Below, in pieces: positions 24,592 through 33,878 of a stretch of DNA of 64,000 bases. Under the pieces are notes generated by a model, which was given only the letters and a program-made list of their open reading frames with translations, made no database searches and was not told the origin of the DNA. Numbering within the stretch: the stretch's first letter is position 1; every line of letters starts with the position of its first letter. This stretch comes from Combretum micranthum (Eukaryota > Streptophyta > Magnoliopsida > Myrtales > Combretaceae): positions 868,001-932,000 of the forward strand of contig JAMXBD010000365.1 in NCBI GenBank assembly GCA_024138025.1. Reading direction: 5' to 3'. Position numbers and translations under genes: made by a program.

Positions 24592-25714
24592 ACTTAAACT
24601 ATCACGCCCTAAAGGGTATCCTAAACACAACAGTCTATCGCATGCTAAAAGAAACCTAAGAATTACTACCACGGTCATTCAAAAGTCTTGTATTAGTATG
24701 CAAGGCGCTCTTTTACGACAATAGAATACATAAACTGAAATGATCTAGATTTTAAATTATATTCAAATTCCATGTGTTGTAAGTTATTTTAAAATGTTGA
24801 ATTTAATGAGCAAGGTTATGTTGTTAGTAGTTTAAGATATGTGATTATGCATATGTATATGTTGATATTAATATTTTGTTTTATATGCATTAATGTGTGT
24901 GTAATGAAATTATTAATGTTGTCTTTTGTACATTAAAAGGTTAAGTCAAGTTAGATTTATAAATCAACTCCAATTTTGCTAAAGATTAATTGATAGAGTT
25001 CTTCGTAATTAAGTTAGCATTTATGCCTCAAATATAAGCCAAATGAGACTCAAATTAAAGTTAAATGCAACCTAAGTTAATATATGCATTAAGGGGTAAA
25101 TTTGGAATGTGAAAAAGTCAAAATTAAGCTAATTTGACTACTTTTTGGGGCAGCTCAAATTTTATCCGAATTTTTTTCCTTTTCTTTCTTCTTTTTCTCT
25201 TCTTCTTCTTCCTCCATTTCCATCTCTATTTCCAAGCTCAAGTTAGGGTTTATATCAAGTTTACAAACCAAGGTTCTCTCAAGACAAGGTATATATATAT
25301 ATGTATTTGAATTAACTTAGTTTAGGTTGTTGTGTTGTTTTATTTTCCTTTCTTGAAATAGATGTATGGATTATTGGATGGATTGAGTTTAAGATTGATC
25401 AAATTGTTGTTCATGCATGGAATGAGTTATGAAAGTGTTATATGAGTGTGTGAGGTTGTGCATGCATTGTTGTATGTTTATGAAGTGTTGGGAAGTTGTT
25501 AAGAGGATTTGTGTAGAAGAATTTAGAATTGATGGAAGTAGGTTTTTTAATGATGTTGAATTCATGCTTTGAATTGCTACAATTGAGTAGTATATGTAGG
25601 AGTGGGTATATGAAGTTGGAAGTGTAGTTGAGGAAAGTTTTGAAGTGTTTTGACATAGAATTTTACAAAGTGGAAAAACAGGGGATTTGAATTTTCGTTT
25701 AAACCTGTTTTTAA

Positions 25715-26095
25715 AACGTACGCCGGCAACCTGGGAATTCAACGCCGTCGGCTTAGAGGCAGCGTTGGATTCAAAAATTTTAAGGCTGGCTGAAAGCCGC
25801 CAGCTTTCGCTGGGAAAGTTAGTCGGCGTTCATTCTGTCATGTTGAACGCTAGCAGTGAAAATGAAGGCCGCCGGCGTATATGTCAAAGCCGCCAGCTTA
25901 TCTGAGTAAGCGGCCGGCTTAGACCTCTCTGGACGTTTTTGAAATTTTGGTTTTGGATTCTACACCGGTTCAAGGCCGCCGGCGTAGGATACAAAGGCTG
26001 ACGGCGTACCTTAGAACACTGCCAGCGTTGGCAGTGTACATTTTCAGAACATTGAGCACCGGCCCAAAGCCGCCGGTTTTGGCTGCCGGCCTATC
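25715..26095. repeat. Imperfect GCCGCCGGC phrase-repeat island
   Basis: About a dozen variants of the phrase GCCGCCGGCKTA (for example at about 25720, 25745, 25797, 25868, 25888, 25912, 25976, 26000, 26074, 26087) are spaced 20-60 bp apart in otherwise AT-rich DNA. The open frames over it (25687-25905, 25947-26162 plus; 25389-25742 minus) overlap each other and resemble no protein I know, so I treat it as non-coding. Confidence 0.7.
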
Positions 26096-26449
26096 CCCTG
26101 TGCTTTTGAAATTCAAAAACTTTTTCCAAAAATTTTCCAAAGTTTTTTATTTGAGCAATTGAGTTTTATTAAAAGATTTAAGATATAATAGCATGTTTAA
26201 ATGCTTATTTGTGACCTTGTATTCGATTATTTGGATTTCCTTGATTAATTATGGTAATGAAATCTATAATTGTTGATTTATCATCATCGAGAGATCCTAG
26301 TTCTATACTAACGGGTTCAGGTACGCAATAACTTGTCTGATGTTTGCTAGGACCAGACATTTCTAATTTGACCTAAATTAATTCGATTTAACATTTGGAT
26401 GAATTGGATGTCTATTACGCTGTTTAATCTGGTCGAGGAGCAGCAAACC

Positions 26450-26543
26450 TGTCATGATGCAATGACATGTTAGCTAGGCGCTTAACCAAGTCATGATGCA
26501 ATGACTTTACCATGATGCAATGGTACGCTATGATGCAATAGCG
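26450..26543. repeat. Four perfect hairpins with common GATGCA loop
   Basis: Hairpin 1 is 26450-26467 (arm TGTCAT), hairpin 2 is 26488-26507 (arm AAGTCAT), hairpin 3 is 26508-26525 (arm TACCAT) and hairpin 4 is 26526-26543 (arm CGCTAT). Each has GATGCA between arms that are exact reverse complements. Hairpins 2, 3 and 4 abut with no spacer. CTTAACC at 26481-26487 can pair with GGTTAAG at 26552-26558, closing a multibranch structure around them. The arms differ between hairpins while the pairing is kept. Confidence 0.9.
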
Positions 26544-27196
26544 ATTCTTTTGGTTAAGTGGGTAGCCGATAGGGGGGAATTGTATCTGTGTAACGTTTGC
26601 TTAAACTTAGGGGGAAATACCATGATTTAGTTCAAGGTTTATGGGAACTTGTGAACTAAGCTCATGTTATGGACTGAGTTTAAGTAGAGTCGGGTAACGG
26701 CTTTTAAACCCTAGATGAAGCTATTATCTTCATGAAATAGATATAGGAGATATAAGTATTCGGACTGCTTATATCAACCCCTGAGCAGCTGCTGTTACTC
26801 AGGATCCCTGGATTCCCGAAGTGTGACCGGGGTTTGAATACCCTCTTGTTGATTTGTGAATCAAATTGTAATAAAGATAACCACTTGTTCTATGGTGCAT
26901 TACATGAATCGGATGACTTGTTATGCATTGGTTATTGTGTACTGGGCCTCTGGCTCATTTTGCTGCTTTGCAGGTAATGGAGACGGTATTACGATGACTT
27001 GGGCTATGGGTCCGATTTCAAAAGATTTCTGGATGAGTGGGATGAATAGGATCCGGTGACCCGGGACTTTTAGAAGACTTTTTGCTAAGGACCAGCTATG
27101 TATAGAAGGCTTGTTAGTGAAGCCAATTTCTTTTGTAATGACCTTAAGCTCCTTTAGGGTCCTCATGTCTTGAAAGAACATGTAATTTGTTTTGTA

Positions 27197-27268
27197 GTGT
27201 CATGTATTGACACAAAGCAATGTTTACTTGATTTAAATATATGTGTAGATTGCTTATGTTAGCAATCT
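27197..27268. repeat. Two perfect hairpins in the 3' part of the solo LTR
   Basis: GTGTCA/TGACAC with loop TGTAT (27197-27213), then AGATTGCT/AGCAATCT with loop TATGTT (27247-27268). They lie in the distal LTR, where R/U5 or the polyadenylation region would be expected. Confidence 0.75.
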
Positions 27269-27391
27269 TGTTTTATTTAAAAAGTTCTTTACAAAGTATA
27301 GTGATTTGATCAAACAATTTTCATAAACTGTTAGTTTTAGGACAACCTTACATATAATGTGCAAATGTTATATGTGGTTGGGGATTCGGTA

Positions 27392-27413
27392 CTCTAAATC
27401 TCGGGATTTAGAG
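27392..27413. terminator. LTR-terminal hairpin, 9-bp stem
   Basis: CTCTAAATC and GATTTAGAG are exact reverse complements around the loop TCGG, 15 bases before the LTR end. A structural role near the end of U5 is inferred; bacterial-type termination is not implied. Confidence 0.6.
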
Positions 27414-30138
27414 GATCGGGTCTTTACATAAACATTTGGAGATAGATAGTTCAACCTGATAGGATAAGCATAAAAATATGAACCAAAGATATCTCAGGAT
27501 CAGCTACAAAGCATTATGGGGCATTCCCCTGCTACACATAAGTTTAGGTATTATCCTTTTCGGTAACAATTGATCCTTCTAAGTTCACTACTAAAAACTA
27601 TACAAACCAATTGTAACTTCTAAGGAGATAACTCCTAAACTCTCATTACTTGATTTGGCTAGGTCCGGGGACACAGCCATAATTACGGGATTGCATTAAA
27701 AAAAACTATGGGGGTGTAAACTATGTTAGCTTAGTGAGTTTCACTTCCAAAATTAAATGCTTAGCAAGTGATATATATCAGACAAGATAGATTAACAACC
27801 ATATCAAATGCATAAACACGTGAGTATACAATACATAAGACTATCCAGAAATCTTATGTTGAATGAATTTGCGTCCTCCATTTCGGATTAGGTATTTCAG
27901 GCTCATACGACCATAGATTTCAATTTTTCTCATTTATATTGTGGTTGATACAGGTGCCCACCCCACAAATTTTTAATTCCAGCCCTTACGTCAACATTAC
28001 AATTTCCGGCCATTACGCCAACATTCGAGTTTTCAGGCCCTTCATTGCCTAGCTATTATGCCTTCTTCCCACAAAGGTATAATAACCTATGCAATGTGAC
28101 TCACATATGGTATGCATGGTCAATTTGATTATAAGATCATGGCATATTAATTCAATAATTTATGGGTGATCATAGATACGGCAGACACTTCAATTCTATA
28201 CTAAATCATACAAGTATTTACAACAATTTCATTTTGATCTTCTTATCATCGATTCATCCAAGTAGAACTCAAATACACAACATCAAATTTTTATCTTGCC
28301 CTAATTCTAATGCCACTAACATTACAAGCACAAGCACAAACACAAGCATATAATTTAAAGATAGTGAACTCACTCGGTCATGGTCTCCGATCTCTGATGG
28401 TAGTGTTCTAGAAACACAAAATTTCTCCCGATTCCAAAATCACCTAAATGAAAGAAATACCCCTATGAGTATTTTATACCATAACTAATTCCAAAATTTT
28501 CTAATAAAACTCTTTGAATTCGTAATTTCCGTAGTAATTGGAAATTTCAACTTAAAACGGCCATAACTTGATCATTTTAACTCGGAATTTCGCAAATAAG
28601 CTATCGATTTCTATCTATTTCAAAAGATCTATCTATTTATGATGTTATTACTAAATTTGGAAAATGTTTAGGTTTCGGAATGTTCGGATCAGATATAATC
28701 AGTAACTAAAATTCGAAACTCCAAAATTATTTTGTGAAATTTGCATCATTTCTAGCAAGTAAATTATATGTACATGTAATAGCTACAAGTTATGATCATG
28801 AATGTCATAATATGAGCTATCTACATGTAATTCCTTGATGATTTTTTATTAAAAAGATTCTGTAAAAACTTTCACTTCGCAATAATGCCATGAACACTTG
28901 TTTGAGAAAACTAGCTTTGTTCCTTTAAAAATCATGCATATTCTTACTATAATAAGGACTTGATGACTTATATACCTATTACCTTCATTATATTAATAAA
29001 TTATTCATTTAAAGGTTGGAAAATAGATGTTTAAAGTAGATTTTGCCTAGTGACGAATTTTGCACAATTTTTGGAAAGGAAAATATTGTTGATCTTAGTT
29101 GGAAAATGTTTCCTTTGTTTTAGGTTTCTACTTTGATAAAACACATTTACTCTTATAAAAATCAAGTCTTTATTATATCTATTCCTAGGACTTCTATTTT
29201 TCCATTAAATATCCATTTTGACATTTGGAAATAGGTGTTTAAATAGGATTCATTTTTAGATCCGAATTTTGGAAAATTGTTTTTGAGATTATTTCTTGTG
29301 AAAAAACTCATTTATTCTTTCTAAAATTAAGTCCTAATCCAAACCTACTCCCTAAGGCTTTCATTTCTTTACTAAAACTCTTGTTTTAGGGTTGGAAAAT
29401 AGGTGTTTCTTGGCATTTCACCCTAGTTACGAATTTCTACATTTTTGTTAGTGTTGAAACATAGATCTAACTTAACTTTTGTAATTATTTTCTTGTTTTG
29501 AAAATTTCTATTAGTAAACCATGATCAACGCATAAAAATCACTACCTATGATATCTATTACTTAAGCCCTTCATTTTACATGTAGTAGACTTTCATTTTG
29601 AAGTTGGAAATATGTTTTCTAAATGGGTCTTTCTCAAGATCCGAATTTTAAAATTTACTTTTTGAAAGAAACAAAGTGGATCTTGAGATTTGATCAACAC
29701 TTTCCTTAAGAATATCATGTAGCAAATCTTTCATGCATGAAAACAAGTAACTATGTTATTTTAACTACTCTAAACAATATATCTACTATACTACTCATGT
29801 TATGAGTGTAATGCAACAATGACAACGGTAGATGTGAGAAAAAAAAATGAAAATATGCACAAGATTTCTATATAAACAACTTATAACAATATATAGCAAA
29901 ATAATAGCAAGATAAACTTAGATTTCAAGATCCACAACATTGTGATAATAATGATCTCATGCTTAAGTGTTTCCACATTCTTAGCTCAAAGCTCATTGGG
30001 ATTTTAGTAGAACCACACATGTATGATCTTGCCATTATATGTTTTAGTGGGGTAGGATTAAGATATATTACCTATTTGGATGTGTGGAGAAGGAACCTTG
30101 AAGTAAAAAAAAATTGTGTGTGTGTGTGTGTGTGTGTT

Positions 30139-30190
30139 GGGGGGGGGAGGGGGGGGGGGGGAGGGGGGGGGGGTGTGGTGGTGGGGGGGG
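30139..30190. repeat. Long G run 3 after a GT microsatellite
   Basis: A GT repeat (about 30115-30136) is followed by a G-rich stretch with a few A and T interruptions. It corresponds to the same LTR position as G run 1. Confidence 0.9.
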
Positions 30191-30310
30191 AAAGGGGTTA
30201 GTAAAGGGGCTCACGGCAAGGAGGAGTGGAGAAGGAGAGAAAAAGAAAACTTCCAAAGGTTAGTTTTGTAAGAAATAAGGAAAAGTGAAAAAGTGAAAGG
30301 TGAAAAAGAG

Positions 30311-30318
30311 TTTATATA
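30311..30318 (-). promoter_or_regulatory. TATA box of element 2, 5' LTR
   Basis: On the minus strand it reads TATATAAA, collinear with 9433-9440 in the sister LTR. Confidence 0.6.
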
Positions 30319-31118
30319 GAAAAAGAATTTAAGGTTTGTATGAATAATTTAATTGAAGAAAAATCAAACAAAAGAGAGTGAATGGGGGAGGGATGCGCCA
30401 ATTCTAAGAGGAGGGAGAAAGAGAGTGTGTTTTGATTTTGTTTTGTGTAATAACTTTCAAATTTAATATGTAATTTAAGTAATAAAAGTTGTTTTGGAAA
30501 AAAAAAATGTAAGGAAGATGATGTCAGAATGTAAGAATAGGTTGTAAGGATGTAAGAATACGGTATGGGTCGTTGTACTTAATGATAGTGTAAAAGAAAG
30601 CAAAAATTTGATTAAACACTTAAATTACCGATAATAATGAAAATTTGATAAAAGATTATAACTGATATATTTAGAAATATTATGAAATTACGAATCTAAT
30701 GGTACTAATATCATATAATTAATATCCCAAGCCCCAAGACACGCTTTTCAAGATTTGTATCTAGCCAGGCTTGAAATTGGTCGAAAATCTACTCATTTGA
30801 TATTGTTAAACATCCTAATACTAATACGAACCAATATACTCTTTCCACTTATATATCGACTTCTTGGTCTGAAAACATGGAATTGCCGGATTTAAATGGC
30901 TAGGGTTTCCTGATGTTTTGTTGACTTAGGATTTTCGATTTAGGGTCTAACTTTGGAGTTAACTCGTTTTTATTCTTTCGGGGTTTCCTTCTTGATATTG
31001 TTGGACATAGGATTTCTAGGTTCGATTGGTCCAGAGATATTTTTTTAAGATTTCGGTTTCTGGTTTTAAGTATTTCCCGAAATCGAACTCAGGTTTACTA
31101 AGAAAACGAGGGTTTACA

Positions 31119-31123
31119 AAGGA
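31119..31123. repeat. Target-site duplication AAGGA (right copy)
   Basis: It directly follows the CA end of the element 2 5' LTR and equals 6462-6466. Confidence 0.85.
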
Positions 31124-31252
31124 AGAAGCCCTTGATGATGAAGACGATGGATCAATAGGGTTAAAATGTCAAGGAGATGTTCCTACCCGTGAAGAGCAAT
31201 CTGAAGCGAAGACGGAAGCTAAATCTTTTGTGAAGCCATCAAAGTGTCATTA
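31124..31252 (+). pseudogene. Zinc-knuckle remnant, right half (acidic tail)
   Basis: When the AAGGA duplication is counted once, a frame runs from about 6370 across the insertion and continues here to a stop at 31250-31252. The tail is hydrophilic and acidic near its start (EEALDDEDDGS), with many Glu and Lys. It is the continuation of the sequence at 5981-6466. I do not recognise a domain. Confidence 0.45.
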
Positions 31253-31589
31253 AGAGTAACGCTTTTATTAAAGGATTAACAATGATGTAAACATTGTCTA
31301 AGTAATGATTGTAAATTGTGACCACGTTTTGCATCCTTTCTTTGAACTTCTGTAAATGAAGAATTTAAGTCTTCCTTCTGTTTTCATGAATTTGTTTTAA
31401 TGATATGAATTTCCTTTTATTACTTTGATTTCAGTCAGTTTTCAATATTTCTTCTATATATTATATATATATATTTACGCATTTCCGTACTCAATCATTT
31501 CTAGCATGTTTCTCCAATCTTTTTCCGAAAACATCTAAGACTTAATAAAATTCAAGAATCTCACACAAAACTTAATAAAACCTGTAGAG
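31253..31589. other. AT-rich stretch without a gene
   Basis: T-rich sequence that resembles a 3' untranslated region following the stop at 31252, with an AT-rich patch at about 31456-31475. I see no coding or repeat structure beyond that. Confidence 0.4.
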
Positions 31590-32760
31590 CAAATAGGAGA
31601 CGCACTCGTACACAACGCAAACTAGAAATACCCTCTATAGAACTTGAGAATTAGGAAGGACCTTAACAATCAAATCAACCAAGAGTGGACCCAGCTAACA
31701 TCGAACAACTTGCCAACCTCATAAGGGATTTCGCGCAACAAGCTCATGCTATACCAACACCTGTACCCACATAAGAAGCAGCACAGAAGTTCCAACACCA
31801 CCTATTGAAATTGCACTTGTTGAGCCACTATCACAAAACCTTATCAGAGTATGTTGCTAGATTTCATCAAGTGCAATCGATATTTTGATGGAGCTTTTGG
31901 GAAACTAGATGAAGTCGATGATTGTTTAGCACAAATAAAACGATCTTTTAGTGCTTTTGAAGTACTACAATGCCTTCAGCTTACTTATGGTACTTTTATG
32001 CTGAGATTCAACGTAAGGATATGGTGGGAATCCAAAAGTAGGGAGCTACAACCACCAATCACATGGGAAATATTTAGGCATGAATTCTTGGAGAACTTTT
32101 CCCGGACACTTGAGAGTCCAATATAGTGCGGATTTCTTAAGTGTCTCTTAAGGAAGCTGTAGCCTTGAACAATATGAAACAAAGTTTAGTATGCTATTGC
32201 AATATGCCCCTGAATCATATAAGAATAGCGAAGAACTCAAGAGGCAAGTATTCTTAGGAGGATTGGACGAAGACCTTCGTATCAAGTTGATAGAGTTTGA
32301 CATCAAAGGTTTTCGAGAATTATTAGAAAGAGCATAAATTGTGGAAGGTGCTAAGAAAAGGAAAATGACAGAAAGGAATGTCATGATAATTGAGGAAGAA
32401 CCTATAAGTGGACCTAGCTTAAGCCTCAAAGTAATGAGTTTGAACCATCGGTCAACCTGAGTAGAAAGAAGGATAAAAAGACACCAGATATCCAATGTTG
32501 GATATGTAAAGGTAGACATCATCCAAGACAATGTCCTAAGCTATAACATAAGTGTTGCTACTACGGAAGTCCAAACGACAAAGTCTAGAGATGTCCAAAG
32601 AAAACCACCACCATCTACCTGATCTGTATGGAACCAGAACATATTACCAAGTAGTGTCTTAAAAGGAAAGATGCGAATAACACTAAGAATGGAAATGACA
32701 GTAGGAATGGGAGATACTCGGTAATACCCCCATAAGGAGTACGTGTACAACCTACAAGGA
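31590..32760 (+). pseudogene. Decayed gag of plus-strand element 3
   Basis: The frame at 31851-32126 has LLDFIKCNRYFDGAF, then VRIWWESKSRELQPPITW and FRHEFLENF. This matches the gag of element 4 (LLELIKSNRYFKGVF, WWDSKQREL, FRHEFLENY). A frameshift near 32125 leads to QYETKFSMLLQYAPESY (about 32170) and LKRQVFLGGLDEDLR (about 32240). Zinc knuckles follow at about 32490-32535 (CWICKGRHHPRQC) and 32550-32660, with stops. The N-terminal part at about 31690 reads NIEQLANLIRDFAQQ. No protease or pol follows. Confidence 0.75.
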
Positions 32761-33790
32761 TATGGGTTTGCGAGGAAGCAACCACAAGGAGATAGAATTC
32801 GTTACCCTAGAAGAGGACGATGGTCACGGATGCGATTTAATATCGGGTTACCATAATACCCTTAGATGTTAGATTTCCTTTTTACACCGCTAGGACTAAA
32901 AGAATAGTTTGCTAGTAATGACCATAGATTACATAATCATCACTACCTAATACAGAATGGATAGATATAAGATCGTCAAAAATTTAATACATATCAAAAG
33001 AAGAAATCAAATCAAATGCCATCTACCTTGAACACACCTAAAACAAAGTACATCAAAAGCTTAAAAAAAATTATAATTACCATCTAAAGGCTAGAACAAT
33101 TGATGATAAAATCTCAACATACAATTTCCAAATTTTCCAAAAATGATGAAACATCTTGATCTGAAACCTTGTCAAGATGATCACGTATATGATAAAAAAA
33201 AATCCTTAAGAATGGAATGAGTATGAACATTGCGTATTTTATATGTGCATGTCATATATATTCACATAAGAATGGAAAAGCGAATTCATAACCTTCTTTG
33301 TTGAGTAAATGTGCCAGTATCGTGCCGGGATGAGTCGTCATCAGTCTTGAGTCGAGTTAAGTTAAGTGTTGAGTTGTTAGTCATCTGTCGTCTTGGTTGA
33401 GTTTGAGACTTTTTAAGAAGGTCAAGTAAAGTGAAGGTTGAAAGTCGCTAAAATCAAATCTTATTAATTTTATATATGCTACATTGCGTAAAATAGTAAA
33501 TGCATAGAATTAATGAAATTTCCAATGCATCGACTAATTATAAAAGAATAAATAAAAAAAAAAAGAAATACTAAAACAGCGATAAACTTCCAAACCCTTT
33601 TCGTGGAAGTGAAACTAAAGAAAGGTTATATGGAGGCAAAGGAACAACATAATGTAATCACAATACCGTTTCAAATAGACTTATAAAAACAAAATCCCAT
33701 ATATCAAGAATGTTGATGAAATACAACATAAAATTTCTCATCAAGTTTTACAAGTCTACGTATGCAAACAAGTTTTGAGGACAAAAATTT
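32761..33790 (+). other. Internal non-coding part of element 3
   Basis: There is no recognisable protein. It includes a GTC/GAG-rich patch at about 33330-33440 (AGTCGAGTTAAG-like phrases). Pol is absent, so the element is either deleted or was a gag-only non-autonomous type. Confidence 0.4.
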
Positions 33791-33810
33791 TTTTAGGGGG
33801 GGAAAAGAGA

Positions 33811-33850
<40 letters not shown>

Positions 33851-33878
33851 CGGGGGGCGCGCGGGGTTGGGGGTTAGG
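33770..33878 (+). repeat. Polypurine tract of element 3 expanded into a long G run
   Basis: AGTTTTGAGGACAAAA followed by a purine run up to the LTR start matches the end of the internal region in the other elements (minus-strand GTTTTGTCC at 10300 and 53990). Here the purine tract has become a G run of more than 35 uninterrupted bases (about 33816-33850), then a GC-rich patch. Confidence 0.75.

Larger units (their letters stand above)
24736..27428 (+). mobile_element. Solo LTR with hairpin array and GC-rich island
   Basis: The ends are TGAAATGATC and GGGTCTTTACA. TAAAC flanks it on both sides (24731-24735 and 27429-27433), a perfect target duplication that splits the element 2 LTR. There is no primer site, polypurine tract or pol, so it is a 2.69-kb solo LTR. 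The orientation is set by analogy only: TG...CA is symmetric, but the GC-rich phrases and transcript-like structure favour the plus strand. Notable parts are a GC-rich island (25715-26095), four GATGCA-loop hairpins (26450-26543), and three hairpins near the 3' end (27197-27213, 27247-27268, 27392-27413). The family is probably Ty3/gypsy but is not represented by coding sequence here. Confidence 0.85.
6467..31118 (-). mobile_element. Complete but decayed Ty3/gypsy retrotransposon (element 2) with nested insertions
   Basis: On the minus strand the order is 5' LTR (24600-31118), primer-binding site (24581-24591), internal region, polypurine tract (10273-10290) and 3' LTR (6467-10272). Both outer ends are flanked by AAGGA. 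After removing the solo LTR inside the 5' LTR, the two LTRs are about 3.8 kb each (3806 and 3821 bp), as expected for a pair. The internal region holds remnants of protease, reverse transcriptase, RNase H, integrase and chromodomain, interrupted by LTR insertions at 13060-18304 and 20249-23656. All coding parts carry many stops. Long LTRs, an iMet primer and a chromodomain trace suggest the Tekay/Del chromovirus branch. Confidence 0.85.
24600..31118 (-). repeat. 5' LTR of element 2, split by a solo LTR
   Basis: The plus-strand start TATCACGCCCT is a mutated TGTCACGCC, and the end is GAGGGTTTACA at 31118. The parts 24600-24735 and 27434-31118 join into an LTR of about 3.82 kb that matches 6467-10272. 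TATA box at 30311-30318 (minus). It has a G-rich expansion at 30139-30190 that is absent from the sister LTR, where the GT repeat is followed directly by GGGCAAAGGGG. Confidence 0.9.

Noticed and set aside
25389..26162. Open frames over the GC-rich island as possible genes
   Set aside because: They overlap on opposite strands, follow the repeat phrases and resemble no protein family; the island lies inside a solo LTR.
26450..26543. GATGCA array as a CRISPR-like or simple tandem repeat
   Set aside because: There are no spacers between three of the units, the genome is a plant, and the flanking arms differ between units while staying self-complementary, which a simple tandem repeat would not do.
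30068..30256. Proline-rich frames at the G runs (also 22726-22992)
   Set aside because: They are translations of homopolymer C on the minus strand.
31026..31253. A 75-residue protein starting at 31026
   Set aside because: The first part is inside the element 2 LTR; only the part after 31123 continues the older reading frame from 6466.
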